DNA of 64,000 bases, taken from positions 3,764,734 to 3,828,733 of the forward strand of contig NZ_HG964446.1 of assembly GCF_000689255.1 (NCBI RefSeq), in the 5' to 3' direction. The notes under the pieces were generated by a model. That model did not search any database. It was not told the DNA's origin and saw only the letters and a list, made by a program, of their open reading frames with translations. The stretch is from Mycobacterium triplex. GTDB taxonomy: Bacteria > Actinomycetota > Actinomycetes > Mycobacteriales > Mycobacteriaceae. Both the position numbers and the translations under genes were made by a program. Positions 9,561 through 18,252 of the stretch are shown in pieces. Positions within the stretch are counted from its first letter, which is position 1, and each line of letters begins with the position of its first letter.

Positions 9561-9751
9561 TGTCCGCCCTTTTGGACGTACGCACGGACGAAGTCCTCGG
9601 CGTTTTCCTCCAGGACGTCGTCAATCTCGTCGAGCAGATCGTCGGTTTCCTCGGTCAGTTTCTCGCGACGCTCTTGGCCCGTGGCCGTGGTGCCAACGAC
9701 GTCATCTTCGTCGCCACCGCCACCGCCACGTTTGGTCTGCTCCTGCGCCAT
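9557..9751 (-). CDS. pup: Prokaryotic ubiquitin-like protein Pup
   Basis: A 64-residue, highly acidic, disordered protein. It opens MAQEQTKRGGGGGDED, has the Mpa-binding helical region EERREKLTEETDD-like at about 27-50, and ends VQKGGQ. The C-terminal Gln must be deamidated to Glu by Dop before PafA can ligate it to substrates. Size and sequence match the family. It lies between dop (102 bp upstream) and prcB (4-bp overlap). Confidence 0.97.
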   Translation of the reverse strand: MAQEQTKRGGGGGDEDDVVGTTATGQERREKLTEETDDLLDEIDDVLEENAEDFVRAYVQKGGQ

Positions 9752-9853
9752 CGCCGCCTCCTGCTATGTCTGGGCTGGCTTACTGGCCGCTTAAGCCGCC
9801 CGCTGGTATCTCTACCCTACCGGTCAAACCCGACGTTCTTTGGCTAACAAGCC

Positions 9854-11362
9854 TTAGCTGGTGAGTTGTTCCACCAGTTCGACGGCACTGTCCACGGAGT
9901 CCAGCAGGGCTCCGACGTGCGCCTTGCTGCCGCGTAGCGGCTCCAGCGTCGGGATGCGCACCAGCGAATCGCCACCGAGATCGAAAATCACCGAGTCCCA
10001 ACTGGCCGCGGCGATGTCGGCTCCGAACCGGCGCAGGCATTCGCCGCGGAAGTACGCGCGGGTGTCCGTCGGCGGGTTGTCGACAGCCTCCAGTACCTCG
10101 TGTTCGCTGACCAGACGCTTCATCGAGCCGCGCGCGACCAGCCGGTTGTACAGGCCCTTGTCCAGCCGGACATCGGAATATTGCAGGTCCACGAGGTGCA
10201 GTCGCGGCGCCGACCAGCTCAGGTTCTCCCGCTGCCGGAAACCGTCGAGCAGTCGCAGCTTGGCCGGCCAGTCCAGCAGCTCCGCGCATTCCATCGGGTC
10301 GCGCTCCAGCTGGTCCAGCACGTGCGCCCACGTTTCGACAACGTGCGCTGCCCGCGGGTCCGGATCGCGACCGTCGACCAGCTTGGCCACCCGATCGAGG
10401 TAGATCCGTTGCAGCGCAAGCGCGGTCAGTTCCCGGCCGTCCGCCATGGCCACCGCCACCCGCAGCGACGGGTCACGGCTGATCGCGTGCACCGCGTGCA
10501 CCGGCCGGGCCAGCGCCAGATCGCTGAGGTCGATGCCGTGTTGCGGGCCTTCTTCGATCAGATCCAGCACCAGCGCCGTGGTGCCCAGCTTCAGGTAGGT
10601 CGACGTCTCGGCGAGGTTGGCGTCGCCGATGATCACGTGCAGCCGGCGGTACCGGTCGGCGTCGGCGTGCGGCTCGTCCCGGGTGTTGATGATGCCGCGC
10701 TTCAGCGTGGTCTCCAGCCCGACTTCGACCTCGATGTAGTCCGAGCGCTGGGACAGCTGGAAGCCCGGCTCGTCACCGGAGGGGCCGATGCCGACGCGGC
10801 CGGAGCCGGTGACCACCTGCCTAGACACCAGAAACGGCGTCAGGCCGGAGATGATCGACGAAAACGGCGTCTGCCGGCTCATCAGGTAGTTCTCGTGCGA
10901 TCCGTACGACGCGCCCTTGCCGTCGACGTTGTTCTTGTAGAGCTGCAGCTTGGCGGCTCCGGGCACGCTGGCCACGTGGCGGGCGGCGGCCTCCATCACC
11001 CGCTCACCGGCCTTGTCCCAGATCACCGCGTCCATCGGGTCGGTGCACTCGGGCGCGGAGTACTCCGGGTGCGCGTGGTCGACGTAGAGCCGCGCCCCGT
11101 TGGTCAGGATCATGTTGGCCGCGCCGACCTCGTCGGCGTCGACCACCGGCGGCGGCCCGGCCGAGCGGCTCAGGTCGAAACCGCGGGCGTCGCGCAGCGG
11201 CGACTCCACCTCGTAGTCCCAGCGGGTGCGCTTGGCGCGCTGAATGCCGGCGGCGGCCGCGTAGGCCAGTACCGCCTGAGTCGAAGTGAGGATCGGGTTG
11301 GCAGTTGGGTCCGACGGCGACGAAATGCCGTACTCGACCTCCGTCCCGATAATTCGTTGCAT
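9854..11362 (-). CDS. dop: Pup deamidase/depupylase Dop
   Basis: A 502-residue paralogue of PafA. It opens MQRIIGTEVEYGISSPSDPT and contains the Dop-specific insertion after it (the Dop loop region), NGARLYVDHAHPEYSAPE, and NTRDEPHADADRYRRLHVI. Dop converts Pup-Gln to Pup-Glu and removes Pup from substrates. It is the first gene of the leftward pup-prcB-prcA-paf series, with about 150 bp of non-coding DNA before the divergent membrane-protein gene. That gap is the likely promoter region for the block. Confidence 0.96.
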   Translation of the reverse strand: MQRIIGTEVEYGISSPSDPTANPILTSTQAVLAYAAAAGIQRAKRTRWDYEVESPLRDARGFDLSRSAGPPPVVDADEVGAANMILTNGARLYVDHAHPEYSAPECTDPMDAVIWDKAGERVMEAAARHVASVPGAAKLQLYKNNVDGKGASYGSHENYLMSRQTPFSSIISGLTPFLVSRQVVTGSGRVGIGPSGDEPGFQLSQRSDYIEVEVGLETTLKRGIINTRDEPHADADRYRRLHVIIGDANLAETSTYLKLGTTALVLDLIEEGPQHGIDLSDLALARPVHAVHAISRDPSLRVAVAMADGRELTALALQRIYLDRVAKLVDGRDPDPRAAHVVETWAHVLDQLERDPMECAELLDWPAKLRLLDGFRQRENLSWSAPRLHLVDLQYSDVRLDKGLYNRLVARGSMKRLVSEHEVLEAVDNPPTDTRAYFRGECLRRFGADIAAASWDSVIFDLGGDSLVRIPTLEPLRGSKAHVGALLDSVDSAVELVEQLTS

Positions 11363-11512
11363 CCGTTAAGCGTAGGCCGGGCAACGATGTGCTCCCTGCG
11401 CCGGGGCGTTGCGCGGGCCTACCGAGGCGGGCCCCGAGTCGTCGAGCGGGCAGCCGCGACCACCTGATGAACACACCGCGGCGAAGCTGCTACGCCATTA
11501 GGGTGTGCCGGT

Positions 11513-12679
11513 GTGGACCTAACTCTGCGCCGCACGCCGAAAAGCCAGCGGGCAGCGACGGCCGCGGCCGAAAGGTGGTTCCTGGAGCGCGGCCTGCCGT
11601 CGGTGCTGACGACGCGGGGCCGATGGCGACGGCTCTGGCCGCGGTGCGCCCCGATGTTGACCGCCTGGGCGGCTGTGGAAGCTTGCCTGCTCGGCGTCTA
11701 TTTCGTCAGCGACGGCAACGAGGTCTTCATCAACGGAAACCCGACCACCCACCAATGGGTGATCCTGGCGTTGCTCGCCGCCGCGCTCCCACTCGGCGCG
11801 CTGGCGGGTTGGCTGGTGTCGCGGATCTCGAGCGGGCGCACCCGCGCGAGCGTCGCGACCGCGGCGCTGGCCTTCGCGGTCTGCTGCGGACTCGTCGAAT
11901 CCGGCCCCGTCCAACTGACCCGCGACGCCGTCATCCTGGCCGTGCTGCTGCTGTTGACCGGCTCCGGTGTCGGGTCGGTGCTCGCCTGGGCGGTGCGCAT
12001 GACGCTGGAGCATTTGTCGACGGTCGGCACGCTGGCGGTGCGGGCCCTGCCGATCGTGCTGCTGACCGCGTTGGTGTTCTTCAACACTTACGTCTGGCTG
12101 ATGGCCGCGAACATCGACGGGGAGCGACTCTCGGTGGCCATCTTCTTTCTGCTCGGCATTGCGGGGACCTTCGTCGTCTCCAAGACGGTGGAACGGGTGC
12201 GGCCGCTGCTGAAGTCGACGGCCTCGCTGCCGGAAGGCAGCGACAACCTCGCGGGCACGCCGTTCGCCGCGATGCATGATCCCTCGACCGGCTCACCGTT
12301 GAAGCGCGCCGAACGCCTCAACGTGGTGTTCCTGCTGGCGACCTCGCAACTGATCGAGATCCTGGTGGTGGCCGCCGTCGGCGCCACGATGTACTTCATC
12401 CTCGGCATGATCATCCTGACACCACCGCTGCTCAAGGAATGGGCGCACAACACCGCCACCACCTCGACGATTTTGGGCTTCACGTTCCCGGCCCCCGACT
12501 CGCTGATCCACATGTGCCTGTTCCTGGGCGCGCTGACGTTCATGTACATCAGCGCCCGAGCCGTCGACGACGACGAGTACCGGGGGATGTTCCTCGACCC
12601 GCTGATCGACGACCTGCACACCGCCCTGGCCGCACGAAATCGCTATCTCGGCAACGTCGCAACGATAGAAAGCGAGTAG
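11513..12679 (+). CDS. Polytopic membrane protein of unknown function (Rv2113-like)
   Basis: A 388-residue protein with a GTG start. It has about eight hydrophobic segments: around residues 45-65, 80-100, 110-130, 140-165, 175-195, 205-225, 275-305 and 330-350, with a cytoplasmic charged C-terminus. It matches the position and size of M. tuberculosis Rv2113, annotated only as an integral membrane protein. No catalytic motif is recognisable. It is followed after 4 bp by another unknown gene, so the two form a small rightward operon within the proteasome block. A link to proteasome function is positional only. Confidence 0.8.
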   Translation: MDLTLRRTPKSQRAATAAAERWFLERGLPSVLTTRGRWRRLWPRCAPMLTAWAAVEACLLGVYFVSDGNEVFINGNPTTHQWVILALLAAALPLGALAGWLVSRISSGRTRASVATAALAFAVCCGLVESGPVQLTRDAVILAVLLLLTGSGVGSVLAWAVRMTLEHLSTVGTLAVRALPIVLLTALVFFNTYVWLMAANIDGERLSVAIFFLLGIAGTFVVSKTVERVRPLLKSTASLPEGSDNLAGTPFAAMHDPSTGSPLKRAERLNVVFLLATSQLIEILVVAAVGATMYFILGMIILTPPLLKEWAHNTATTSTILGFTFPAPDSLIHMCLFLGALTFMYISARAVDDDEYRGMFLDPLIDDLHTALAARNRYLGNVATIESE

Positions 12680-12683
12680 GCAA

Positions 12684-13289
12684 GTGCCCGACCTGTCCGG
12701 AATGCGTTACGGCGAAGTACTTCTCGTCGAGGTCGGCGAAGCCGGCCCGCAAGCCACCGTCTACAACAGCTTTCCGCTCAACGACTGTCCGGCCGAGCTG
12801 TGGTCCAAGCTCGACGCCGCGGCCATCGCCGCCGAACACGGCGCGGCGGCGGCCTTGCTCAACGGCCCGCGCTATTGGCTGATGAACGCGATCGAAAAGC
12901 AGGCCGACGGTCCGCAGGAGCGGATGACATTCGGCGGGATCGAGATGATCAAGCAGGCCACCGTGGCGCTGTCGTCGATGAACCCGGCGCCGTACACCGT
13001 CAACGAAGTCACCCGCAACACCGTCTTCGTCTTCAATGCCGGCGAAGAGATCTACGAGCTGACCGATCCCGACGGCAACCGCTGGGTCATGCAGACCTGG
13101 AGCCAGGTCGCCGACCCCGACCTGTCGCGGGCCGACCTGGCCGCCCTCGGCGACCGGCTGAAGCTACCCGAGGGCTGGAGCTATGCGCCGCGGGTGCTCA
13201 CCGAAACGTTGCGGGTGGACACGACGACGCGTCCCGCCCGCGTGACGCAGGACGACCTGACGAACAGCTACTCGTTCGAATTCGACTGA
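12684..13289 (+). CDS. Conserved hypothetical protein (Rv2114-like)
   Basis: A 201-residue soluble protein, no signal peptide and no membrane segment. It opens MPDLSGMRYGEVLLVEVGE and contains FNAGEEIYELTDPDGNRWVM. The middle looks like a small beta-rich binding fold of uncertain family. It corresponds to M. tuberculosis Rv2114 in position and size. The gene lies 4 bp behind the preceding membrane-protein gene and is convergent with mpa. The function is unknown. Confidence 0.8.
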   Translation: MPDLSGMRYGEVLLVEVGEAGPQATVYNSFPLNDCPAELWSKLDAAAIAAEHGAAAALLNGPRYWLMNAIEKQADGPQERMTFGGIEMIKQATVALSSMNPAPYTVNEVTRNTVFVFNAGEEIYELTDPDGNRWVMQTWSQVADPDLSRADLAALGDRLKLPEGWSYAPRVLTETLRVDTTTRPARVTQDDLTNSYSFEFD

Positions 13290-13388
13290 GCCGCACCGCA
13301 TCGCGTCGAGACTTAAACCCTTGCGACGCCGCACGGCCCGTCGTGTACATGGTTTATGTGTCGGCGCGGGCGGGGGCCCCTACGGGCA

Positions 13389-15218
13389 TTACAGGTACTG
13401 GCCGAGGTTCGACTCGGTGTCGATGGCGCGCGATGCGCTCGACGACTTGCCGGTGACCAGGGTGCGGATGTACACGATCCGCTCGCCCTTCTTGCCCGAG
13501 ATCCGCGCCCAGTCGTCGGGGTTGGTCGTGTTGGGCAGGTCCTCGTTCTCGGCGAACTCGTCGACGATCGAGTCGAGTAGGTGCTGGATTCGCAGACCGG
13601 GTTGACCGGTCTCCAGCACCGATTTGATCGCGTTCTTCTTCGCCCGGTCGACAACGTTCTGGATCATCGCCCCGGAGTTGAAGTCCTTGAAGTACATGAC
13701 TTCCTTGTCACCGTTGGCGTAGGTGACCTCCAGGAACCGGTTGTCGTCGATCTCGGCGTACATCCGCTCGACGACCTTCTCGATCATCGCGCGAATGCAG
13801 GCCGACCGGTCGCCTTCGAACTCGGCGAGATCGTCGGCGTGTACCGGCAGCGTCTCGACCAGATACTTCGAGAAGATGTCTTGTGCCGCTTCGGCATCGG
13901 GCCGTTCGATCTTGATCTTCACGTCGAGACGGCCGGGCCGCAGGATGGCGGGGTCGATCATGTCCTCGCGGTTGGAGGCACCGATCACGATGACGTTCTC
14001 CAGACCCTCGACACCGTCGATCTCGCTCAGCAGCTGCGGGACCACCGTGGTCTCGACGTCCGACGACACGCCGGTACCGCGGGTGCGGAAGATCGAGTCC
14101 ATCTCGTCGAAGAACACGATCACCGGCGTTCCCTCTGACGCCTTCTCGCGGGCCCGCTGGAAGATCAGCCGGATGTGACGCTCGGTCTCACCGACGAACT
14201 TGTTCAGCAGCTCGGGGCCCTTGATGTTGAGGAAGTACGACTTGGCCTCCCGGGCGTCGTCGCCGCGCACCTCGGCCATCTTCTTGGCCAGCGAGTTGGC
14301 GACCGCCTTGGCGATCAAGGTCTTGCCGCAACCGGGCGGACCGTAGAGCAGCACACCCTTGGGCGGACGCAACGCGTACTCCCGGTACAGCTCCTTGTGC
14401 AGGAACGGCAGCTCGACGGCGTCGCGGATCTGCTCGATCTGGCGGGTCAGGCCCCCGATGTCCTGATAGCTGACGTCGGGCACCTCTTCGAGCACCAGGT
14501 CCTCGACCTCGGCCTTGGGGATGCGCTCGAACGCGTAGCCGGCTTTGGTGTCGACCAGCAAAGAATCGCCAGGCCGCAACTTGCGCGGCCTGGTGTCATC
14601 GTTGAGAGCGTCGGGAACTCCGTCCGGCAGGTCCTCTGCCACCAGCGGCTCGGCCAGCCAGACGATCCGTTCCTCGTCGGCGTGCCCCACGACCAGTGCG
14701 CGGTGTCCGTCGTTGAGCACCTCGCGCAAAGTCGAGATTTCGCCGACGGATTCGTACGTCCCCGCCTCGACGACGGTCAGGGCTTCGTTGAGCCGGACCG
14801 TCTGACCCTTGCGCAGCGCTGACACGTCGATGTTGGGCGAGCATGTCAATCGCATCTTGCGGCCCGAGGTAAACACGTCGACCGTTTCGTCCTCATGCGA
14901 CGACAGCAAAACGCCGTAGCCGCTGGGCGGTTGGCCGAGCCGGTCGACTTCTTCCCGCAGCGCCAGCAGTTGCTGCCGGGCCTCTTTAAGAGTTTCCATT
15001 AATTTGGAATTGCGGGCGGCCAGAGAGTCGATGCGGGCTTCGAGTTGGTGAACGTCGCGCGCCGAGCGCGTGGCGCCCTGCGATCCGGCGGCCTGCTCGA
15101 GCTGCTCGCGCAGTGCCGCCGCCTCGCGGCGTAACTGTTCCAGCTCGGCAGCATCGCTGCTGGACATGCCGGTTTCGTGATCGATACCGAATGCTTCAGA
15201 ACGCTCTGAGTCACCCAT
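13389..15218 (-). CDS. mpa: Mycobacterial proteasome ATPase Mpa (ARC)
   Basis: A 609-residue AAA+ unfoldase. The N-terminal coiled coil (about residues 20-95) captures Pup. Two OB-like domains follow. The AAA module has Walker A GPPGCGKT near residue 300 and Walker B VIVFFDEMDS. The C-terminus ends NLGQYL; the penultimate Tyr is the residue needed for docking into PrcA. It unfolds pupylated proteins for PrcBA. A strong AAAGGAG site lies 7 nt before the ATG. It sits about 2 kb from dop and on the same strand, so probably has its own promoter in the 15219-15530 gap. Confidence 0.97.
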   Translation of the reverse strand: MGDSERSEAFGIDHETGMSSSDAAELEQLRREAAALREQLEQAAGSQGATRSARDVHQLEARIDSLAARNSKLMETLKEARQQLLALREEVDRLGQPPSGYGVLLSSHEDETVDVFTSGRKMRLTCSPNIDVSALRKGQTVRLNEALTVVEAGTYESVGEISTLREVLNDGHRALVVGHADEERIVWLAEPLVAEDLPDGVPDALNDDTRPRKLRPGDSLLVDTKAGYAFERIPKAEVEDLVLEEVPDVSYQDIGGLTRQIEQIRDAVELPFLHKELYREYALRPPKGVLLYGPPGCGKTLIAKAVANSLAKKMAEVRGDDAREAKSYFLNIKGPELLNKFVGETERHIRLIFQRAREKASEGTPVIVFFDEMDSIFRTRGTGVSSDVETTVVPQLLSEIDGVEGLENVIVIGASNREDMIDPAILRPGRLDVKIKIERPDAEAAQDIFSKYLVETLPVHADDLAEFEGDRSACIRAMIEKVVERMYAEIDDNRFLEVTYANGDKEVMYFKDFNSGAMIQNVVDRAKKNAIKSVLETGQPGLRIQHLLDSIVDEFAENEDLPNTTNPDDWARISGKKGERIVYIRTLVTGKSSSASRAIDTESNLGQYL

Positions 15219-15530
15219 GTTGCGCTCCTTTCCCGCCCCGAATAAATGCGGTGGATCCTTACAACGCTACCGGCGATTGGCCGTTCATGCGTGAACTCAA
15301 AAGCCATCAAAAGTCGCGTCTTTACTCCCGCTGGTAACCTCGGCGTCGATTTGGGACCACCGAGAGGACACCCCTTGACCGCAAAACCCCTCACCACAGG
15401 CCATGCCGTGGTCGCGGTCATCAACGCAATGTTTCCAACTGTGACTTCCATTGCACCAGTTGGCCGCACCGCAGCAACCACCGGGCTCCAAGAATCAGGC
15501 GTGGCCGAATAGTTCGGCCGAAATCTCCGG
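15219..15530. promoter_or_regulatory. Divergent intergenic region between mpa and lppK
   Basis: A 312-bp gap between divergently read genes, so it should carry both promoters. The mpa ribosome-binding site AAAGGAG is at its left end. No confident -35/-10 pair or operator was found by eye. One short rightward frame (15375-15512) is listed separately. No RNA gene or repeat was seen. Confidence 0.4.
15375..15512 (+). CDS. Possible small protein of 45 residues upstream of lppK
   Basis: A TTG at 15375 is preceded at 6 nt by GAGAGGA, a good ribosome-binding site for a mycobacterium. The frame reads 45 codons to a stop at 15512, 18 bp before lppK. The product would be Ala/Thr/Val-rich with a hydrophobic central stretch and no recognised domain. 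Start-codon context is the only positive evidence. It may be a leader peptide for lppK or simply chance, and conservation was not tested. Confidence 0.3.
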   Translation: MTAKPLTTGHAVVAVINAMFPTVTSIAPVGRTAATTGLQESGVAE

Positions 15531-16136
15531 ATGCACCGTCACCTGTCCGTAGCACTGAGCACCGCCACCGCCGTGGCGGCCTTCGGGCTTGCGGCATGCT
15601 CGCACAGCGAACCCAAGGTGCTGCCGTCGCCTAGTTCGGCGGTGCCGGCGCCGACGTCCAGTCCGTTGATCGTCGCGGCTCCCCCGACCGCGCCGCTGCC
15701 CGTGCCCGAGGCGTTGGTCGAGGTGCTGAACCGGCTTGTCGACCCGAATGTGCCGGGCATCAACAAGGTGGCACTCGTCGAAGGCGCGACGCCGGAGAGC
15801 GCGGCCACGCTGGACAAGTTCATCAACGCGCTGCGCGACAACGGCTATCTGCCGATCACGTTCGTGGCGAACAACATCGCGTGGTCGGACAAGAATCCGG
15901 CCAACGTGGTGAGCACGGTCAGCGTCAACACCGCCAAGGGGCCGGGCGGCTCGTTCACCTTCCCGATGGAGTTCGCGCCGTTCCAGGGCGGCTGGCAGCT
16001 TTCCCGGCGAACAGCGGAAACGCTGTTGGCACTGGGCAACTCGCCGGCGCCGCCGCCACCCAGCCCGACGCTTCCGCTGCCCCCGCCACCGGAACCCGTA
16101 CAACCGCCTCCCGCTCCGCCACCGCCGCCCGGCTGA
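15531..16136 (+). CDS. lppK: Lipoprotein LppK
   Basis: A 201-residue lipoprotein. The signal peptide ends at a lipobox LAAC (Cys about residue 23). The mature protein starts Ser/Pro-rich, has a conserved middle domain (including LVDPNVPGINKVALVEG), and ends in a run of Pro/Pro-Glu. It corresponds to Rv2116. The conserved core resembles low-molecular-weight lipoproteins of the LppK/LppX-like mycobacterial set without known ligand. It overlaps the next gene by one base (TGATG), so both are translated from one message. Confidence 0.85.
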   Translation: MHRHLSVALSTATAVAAFGLAACSHSEPKVLPSPSSAVPAPTSSPLIVAAPPTAPLPVPEALVEVLNRLVDPNVPGINKVALVEGATPESAATLDKFINALRDNGYLPITFVANNIAWSDKNPANVVSTVSVNTAKGPGGSFTFPMEFAPFQGGWQLSRRTAETLLALGNSPAPPPPSPTLPLPPPPEPVQPPPAPPPPPG

Positions 16137-16441
16137 TGTGGATCGCCTGGCTCGAGTTCGACGTGCTGCTCGGCCCGGAGCTTGGGGTGCGATCGCTCAA
16201 GGAGAAGCGCTCGGTGATCCGTCCCGTCGTCGCCGAACTGCGCCGCAAGTTCAGCGTGTCGGCCGCCGAGACCGGTTCGCAGGAGCTGTATCGGCGAGCC
16301 GGTATCGGGGTGGCCGTGGTGTCCGGTGACCGTGCGCATGCGGTGGAAGTCCTGGACGCGGCCGAACGTCTGGTCGCCGCGCATCCGGAGTTCGAGCTGC
16401 TGTCGGTGCGACGCTCGCTGGTGCGCAGCGACGATGACTAG
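16136..16441 (+). CDS. DUF503 small protein (Rv2117-like)
   Basis: A 101-residue protein opening MWIAWLEFDVLLG and containing RSLKEKRSVIRPVVAELRRK, the typical DUF503 motif. DUF503 proteins (YlxP type) are small alpha/beta proteins often found near ribosome-maturation genes; the biochemical role is unclear. The ATG overlaps the lppK stop by one base. M. tuberculosis has the same lppK-Rv2117 pair. It converges with trmI, separated by 6 bp. Confidence 0.88.
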   Translation: MWIAWLEFDVLLGPELGVRSLKEKRSVIRPVVAELRRKFSVSAAETGSQELYRRAGIGVAVVSGDRAHAVEVLDAAERLVAAHPEFELLSVRRSLVRSDDD

Positions 16442-16447
16442 CCGCGC

Positions 16448-17290
16448 CTAGCCGTCCCTGCCCGCCCGCTTGCGACCCAACGGCATCGGGGCCACCGTGC
16501 CCGGCGCGAGCCGTCGCGACGCCACCAGGAACGCCGTGTGCCCGCGCATCGCGTGCTGCGGTCGCACCGCCAGGCCGACGACATGCCAACCGCGCTGCAT
16601 GGTCTCCCAGGCGCGCGGTTCGGTCCAGCACTCCTGGGCCCGCAGCGCCTCGACCACCTTCGACAGCTGGGTGACCGTGGCCACGTAGATCATCAGCACC
16701 CCGCCGGCGACGACGAGCCGCGCCACGGCGTCCAGCACCTCCCACGGCGAGAGCATGTCCAGCACGGCCCGGTCGAAAGACGCGTCGGGCAGCGCGGAAT
16801 CGGCGACATCGCCGATGATCAGCTCCCAGTTCGCGGGCGCGCCGGAGAAAAACACGTCCACGTTGCGCCGGGCGTGTTCGGCGTGATCCGCGCGCACCTC
16901 GTAGGAGACCACCCGCCCGTCGGGCCCCACCGCGCGCAGCAGCGAACAGGTCAGCGCGCCGGAGCCGGCGCCGGCCTCCAGCACGCGGGCACCCGGGAAG
17001 ATGTCGCCCTCGTGCACGATCTGCGCGGCGTCCTTGGGATAGATGACCTGGGGCCCGCGCGGCATCGACATGATGTAGTCCACCAGCAGCGGGCGCAGCA
17101 CCAGGTAGGGGTTGCCGTTGCTGGATTTGACGACGCTGCCCTGTTCCAGCCCGATGATCGCGTCGTGGCCGATCGCGCCGCGGTGGGTGTGGAACTCCGC
17201 ACCTTCGGCGAGTTCCACGGTGTAGTGACGGCCCTTGGCGTCGGTGAGCTGAACGCGCTCGCCGACGACGAATGGACCGGTGTTGGACAC
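16448..17290 (-). CDS. trmI: tRNA (adenine-58-N1)-methyltransferase TrmI
   Basis: A 280-residue protein with GTG start. The N-terminal beta domain (about 1-75) is followed by a Rossmann methyltransferase domain with motif I RVLEAGAGSGALT near residue 105, and the substrate motif PRGPQVIYPKDAAQI before it. It methylates A58 in the T-loop of tRNAs as a tetramer. The match to M. tuberculosis Rv2118c is clear. The gene is divergent from the RecB-like nuclease, with 73 bp between them. Confidence 0.95.
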   Translation of the reverse strand: MSNTGPFVVGERVQLTDAKGRHYTVELAEGAEFHTHRGAIGHDAIIGLEQGSVVKSSNGNPYLVLRPLLVDYIMSMPRGPQVIYPKDAAQIVHEGDIFPGARVLEAGAGSGALTCSLLRAVGPDGRVVSYEVRADHAEHARRNVDVFFSGAPANWELIIGDVADSALPDASFDRAVLDMLSPWEVLDAVARLVVAGGVLMIYVATVTQLSKVVEALRAQECWTEPRAWETMQRGWHVVGLAVRPQHAMRGHTAFLVASRRLAPGTVAPMPLGRKRAGRDG

Positions 17291-17363
17291 GCCGTTCAGC
17301 GTGCCAGCCGACTCGCCGCCGGCGATGCGCGGGGTTGTCGGTACCGCGTCCTAGGCTGCGAAT

Positions 17364-18242
17364 ATGACCGACCAGCCGCAAGACCAGGCGCGGGCGGCTT
17401 CCAGACCGGCGCTGTCACCGTCGCGAGCGGCGGACTTCAAGCAGTGCCCGTTGCTGTACCGGTTCCGGGCGATCGACCGGCTGCCCGAGCCGCCTTCGAC
17501 GGCGCAGATCCGCGGGTCGGTGGTGCACGCCGCGCTCGAGCAGCTCTACAGCCTGCCCGCGGCATCGCGAAGCCCCGAGACCGCGATCTCGCTGGTGGAG
17601 CCCGCGTGGGAGCAGGTGATTGCCGCCGAACCCGACCGATTCGGCGAGCTGGACACCGACCAGCGGGCCCAGGTGCTCGAGGAAGCTCGCGCGCTGCTGT
17701 CCGGCTACTACCGGCTGGAAGACCCGACCCGATTCGACCCGCAGTGCTGCGAGCAGCGGGTGGAGGTGGAACTCGCCGACGGCACGCTGCTGCGCGGGTA
17801 CATCGACCGGATCGACGTCGCCGCCACCGGCGAGCTGCGGGTGGTCGACTATAAGACCGGCATGGCGCCGCCGGCCGCGCGAGCACTGGCCGAATTCAAG
17901 GCGATGTTCCAGATGAAGTTCTACGCGGTGGCGCTGCTGCGTACCCGCGGCGTGCCACCCACCCGGCTGCGCCTCATCTACCTCGCCGACGGCCAGGTGC
18001 TGGACTACTCGCCCGAGCTCGACGAGCTGCTGCGCTTCGAGAAAACCCTGATGGCGATCTGGCGCGCCATCCAATCCGCCGGGCAGACGGGCGATTTCCG
18101 CCCCAGCAAGTCACGGTTGTGCGACTGGTGCCCACACCACGAGTACTGCCCGGTTTTCGGCGGCACCCCGCCGCCCTATCCCGGTTGGCCGGATAATGTT
18201 CGGGCGCAAGCTATTTCGCGTTCGGACGAACCGGCGGCATGA
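17364..18242 (+). CDS. RecB-family PD-(D/E)XK nuclease with Fe-S cluster motif (Rv2119-like)
   Basis: A 292-residue protein. The frame shows the AddB/RecB nuclease pattern: LSPSRAADFKQCPLLYRFR with the first Cys, GELRVVDYKTG with the catalytic D-x-K, and a C-terminal CDWCPHHEYCPVFGG supplying the remaining three cysteines of a [4Fe-4S] site. It is a stand-alone exonuclease domain without helicase. It is probably a single-strand DNA exonuclease in repair, but the substrate is unproven. It ends 10 bp before the convergent oxidoreductase gene. Confidence 0.88.
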   Translation: MTDQPQDQARAASRPALSPSRAADFKQCPLLYRFRAIDRLPEPPSTAQIRGSVVHAALEQLYSLPAASRSPETAISLVEPAWEQVIAAEPDRFGELDTDQRAQVLEEARALLSGYYRLEDPTRFDPQCCEQRVEVELADGTLLRGYIDRIDVAATGELRVVDYKTGMAPPAARALAEFKAMFQMKFYAVALLRTRGVPPTRLRLIYLADGQVLDYSPELDELLRFEKTLMAIWRAIQSAGQTGDFRPSKSRLCDWCPHHEYCPVFGGTPPPYPGWPDNVRAQAISRSDEPAA

Positions 18243-18252
18243 TCGCCACCGG

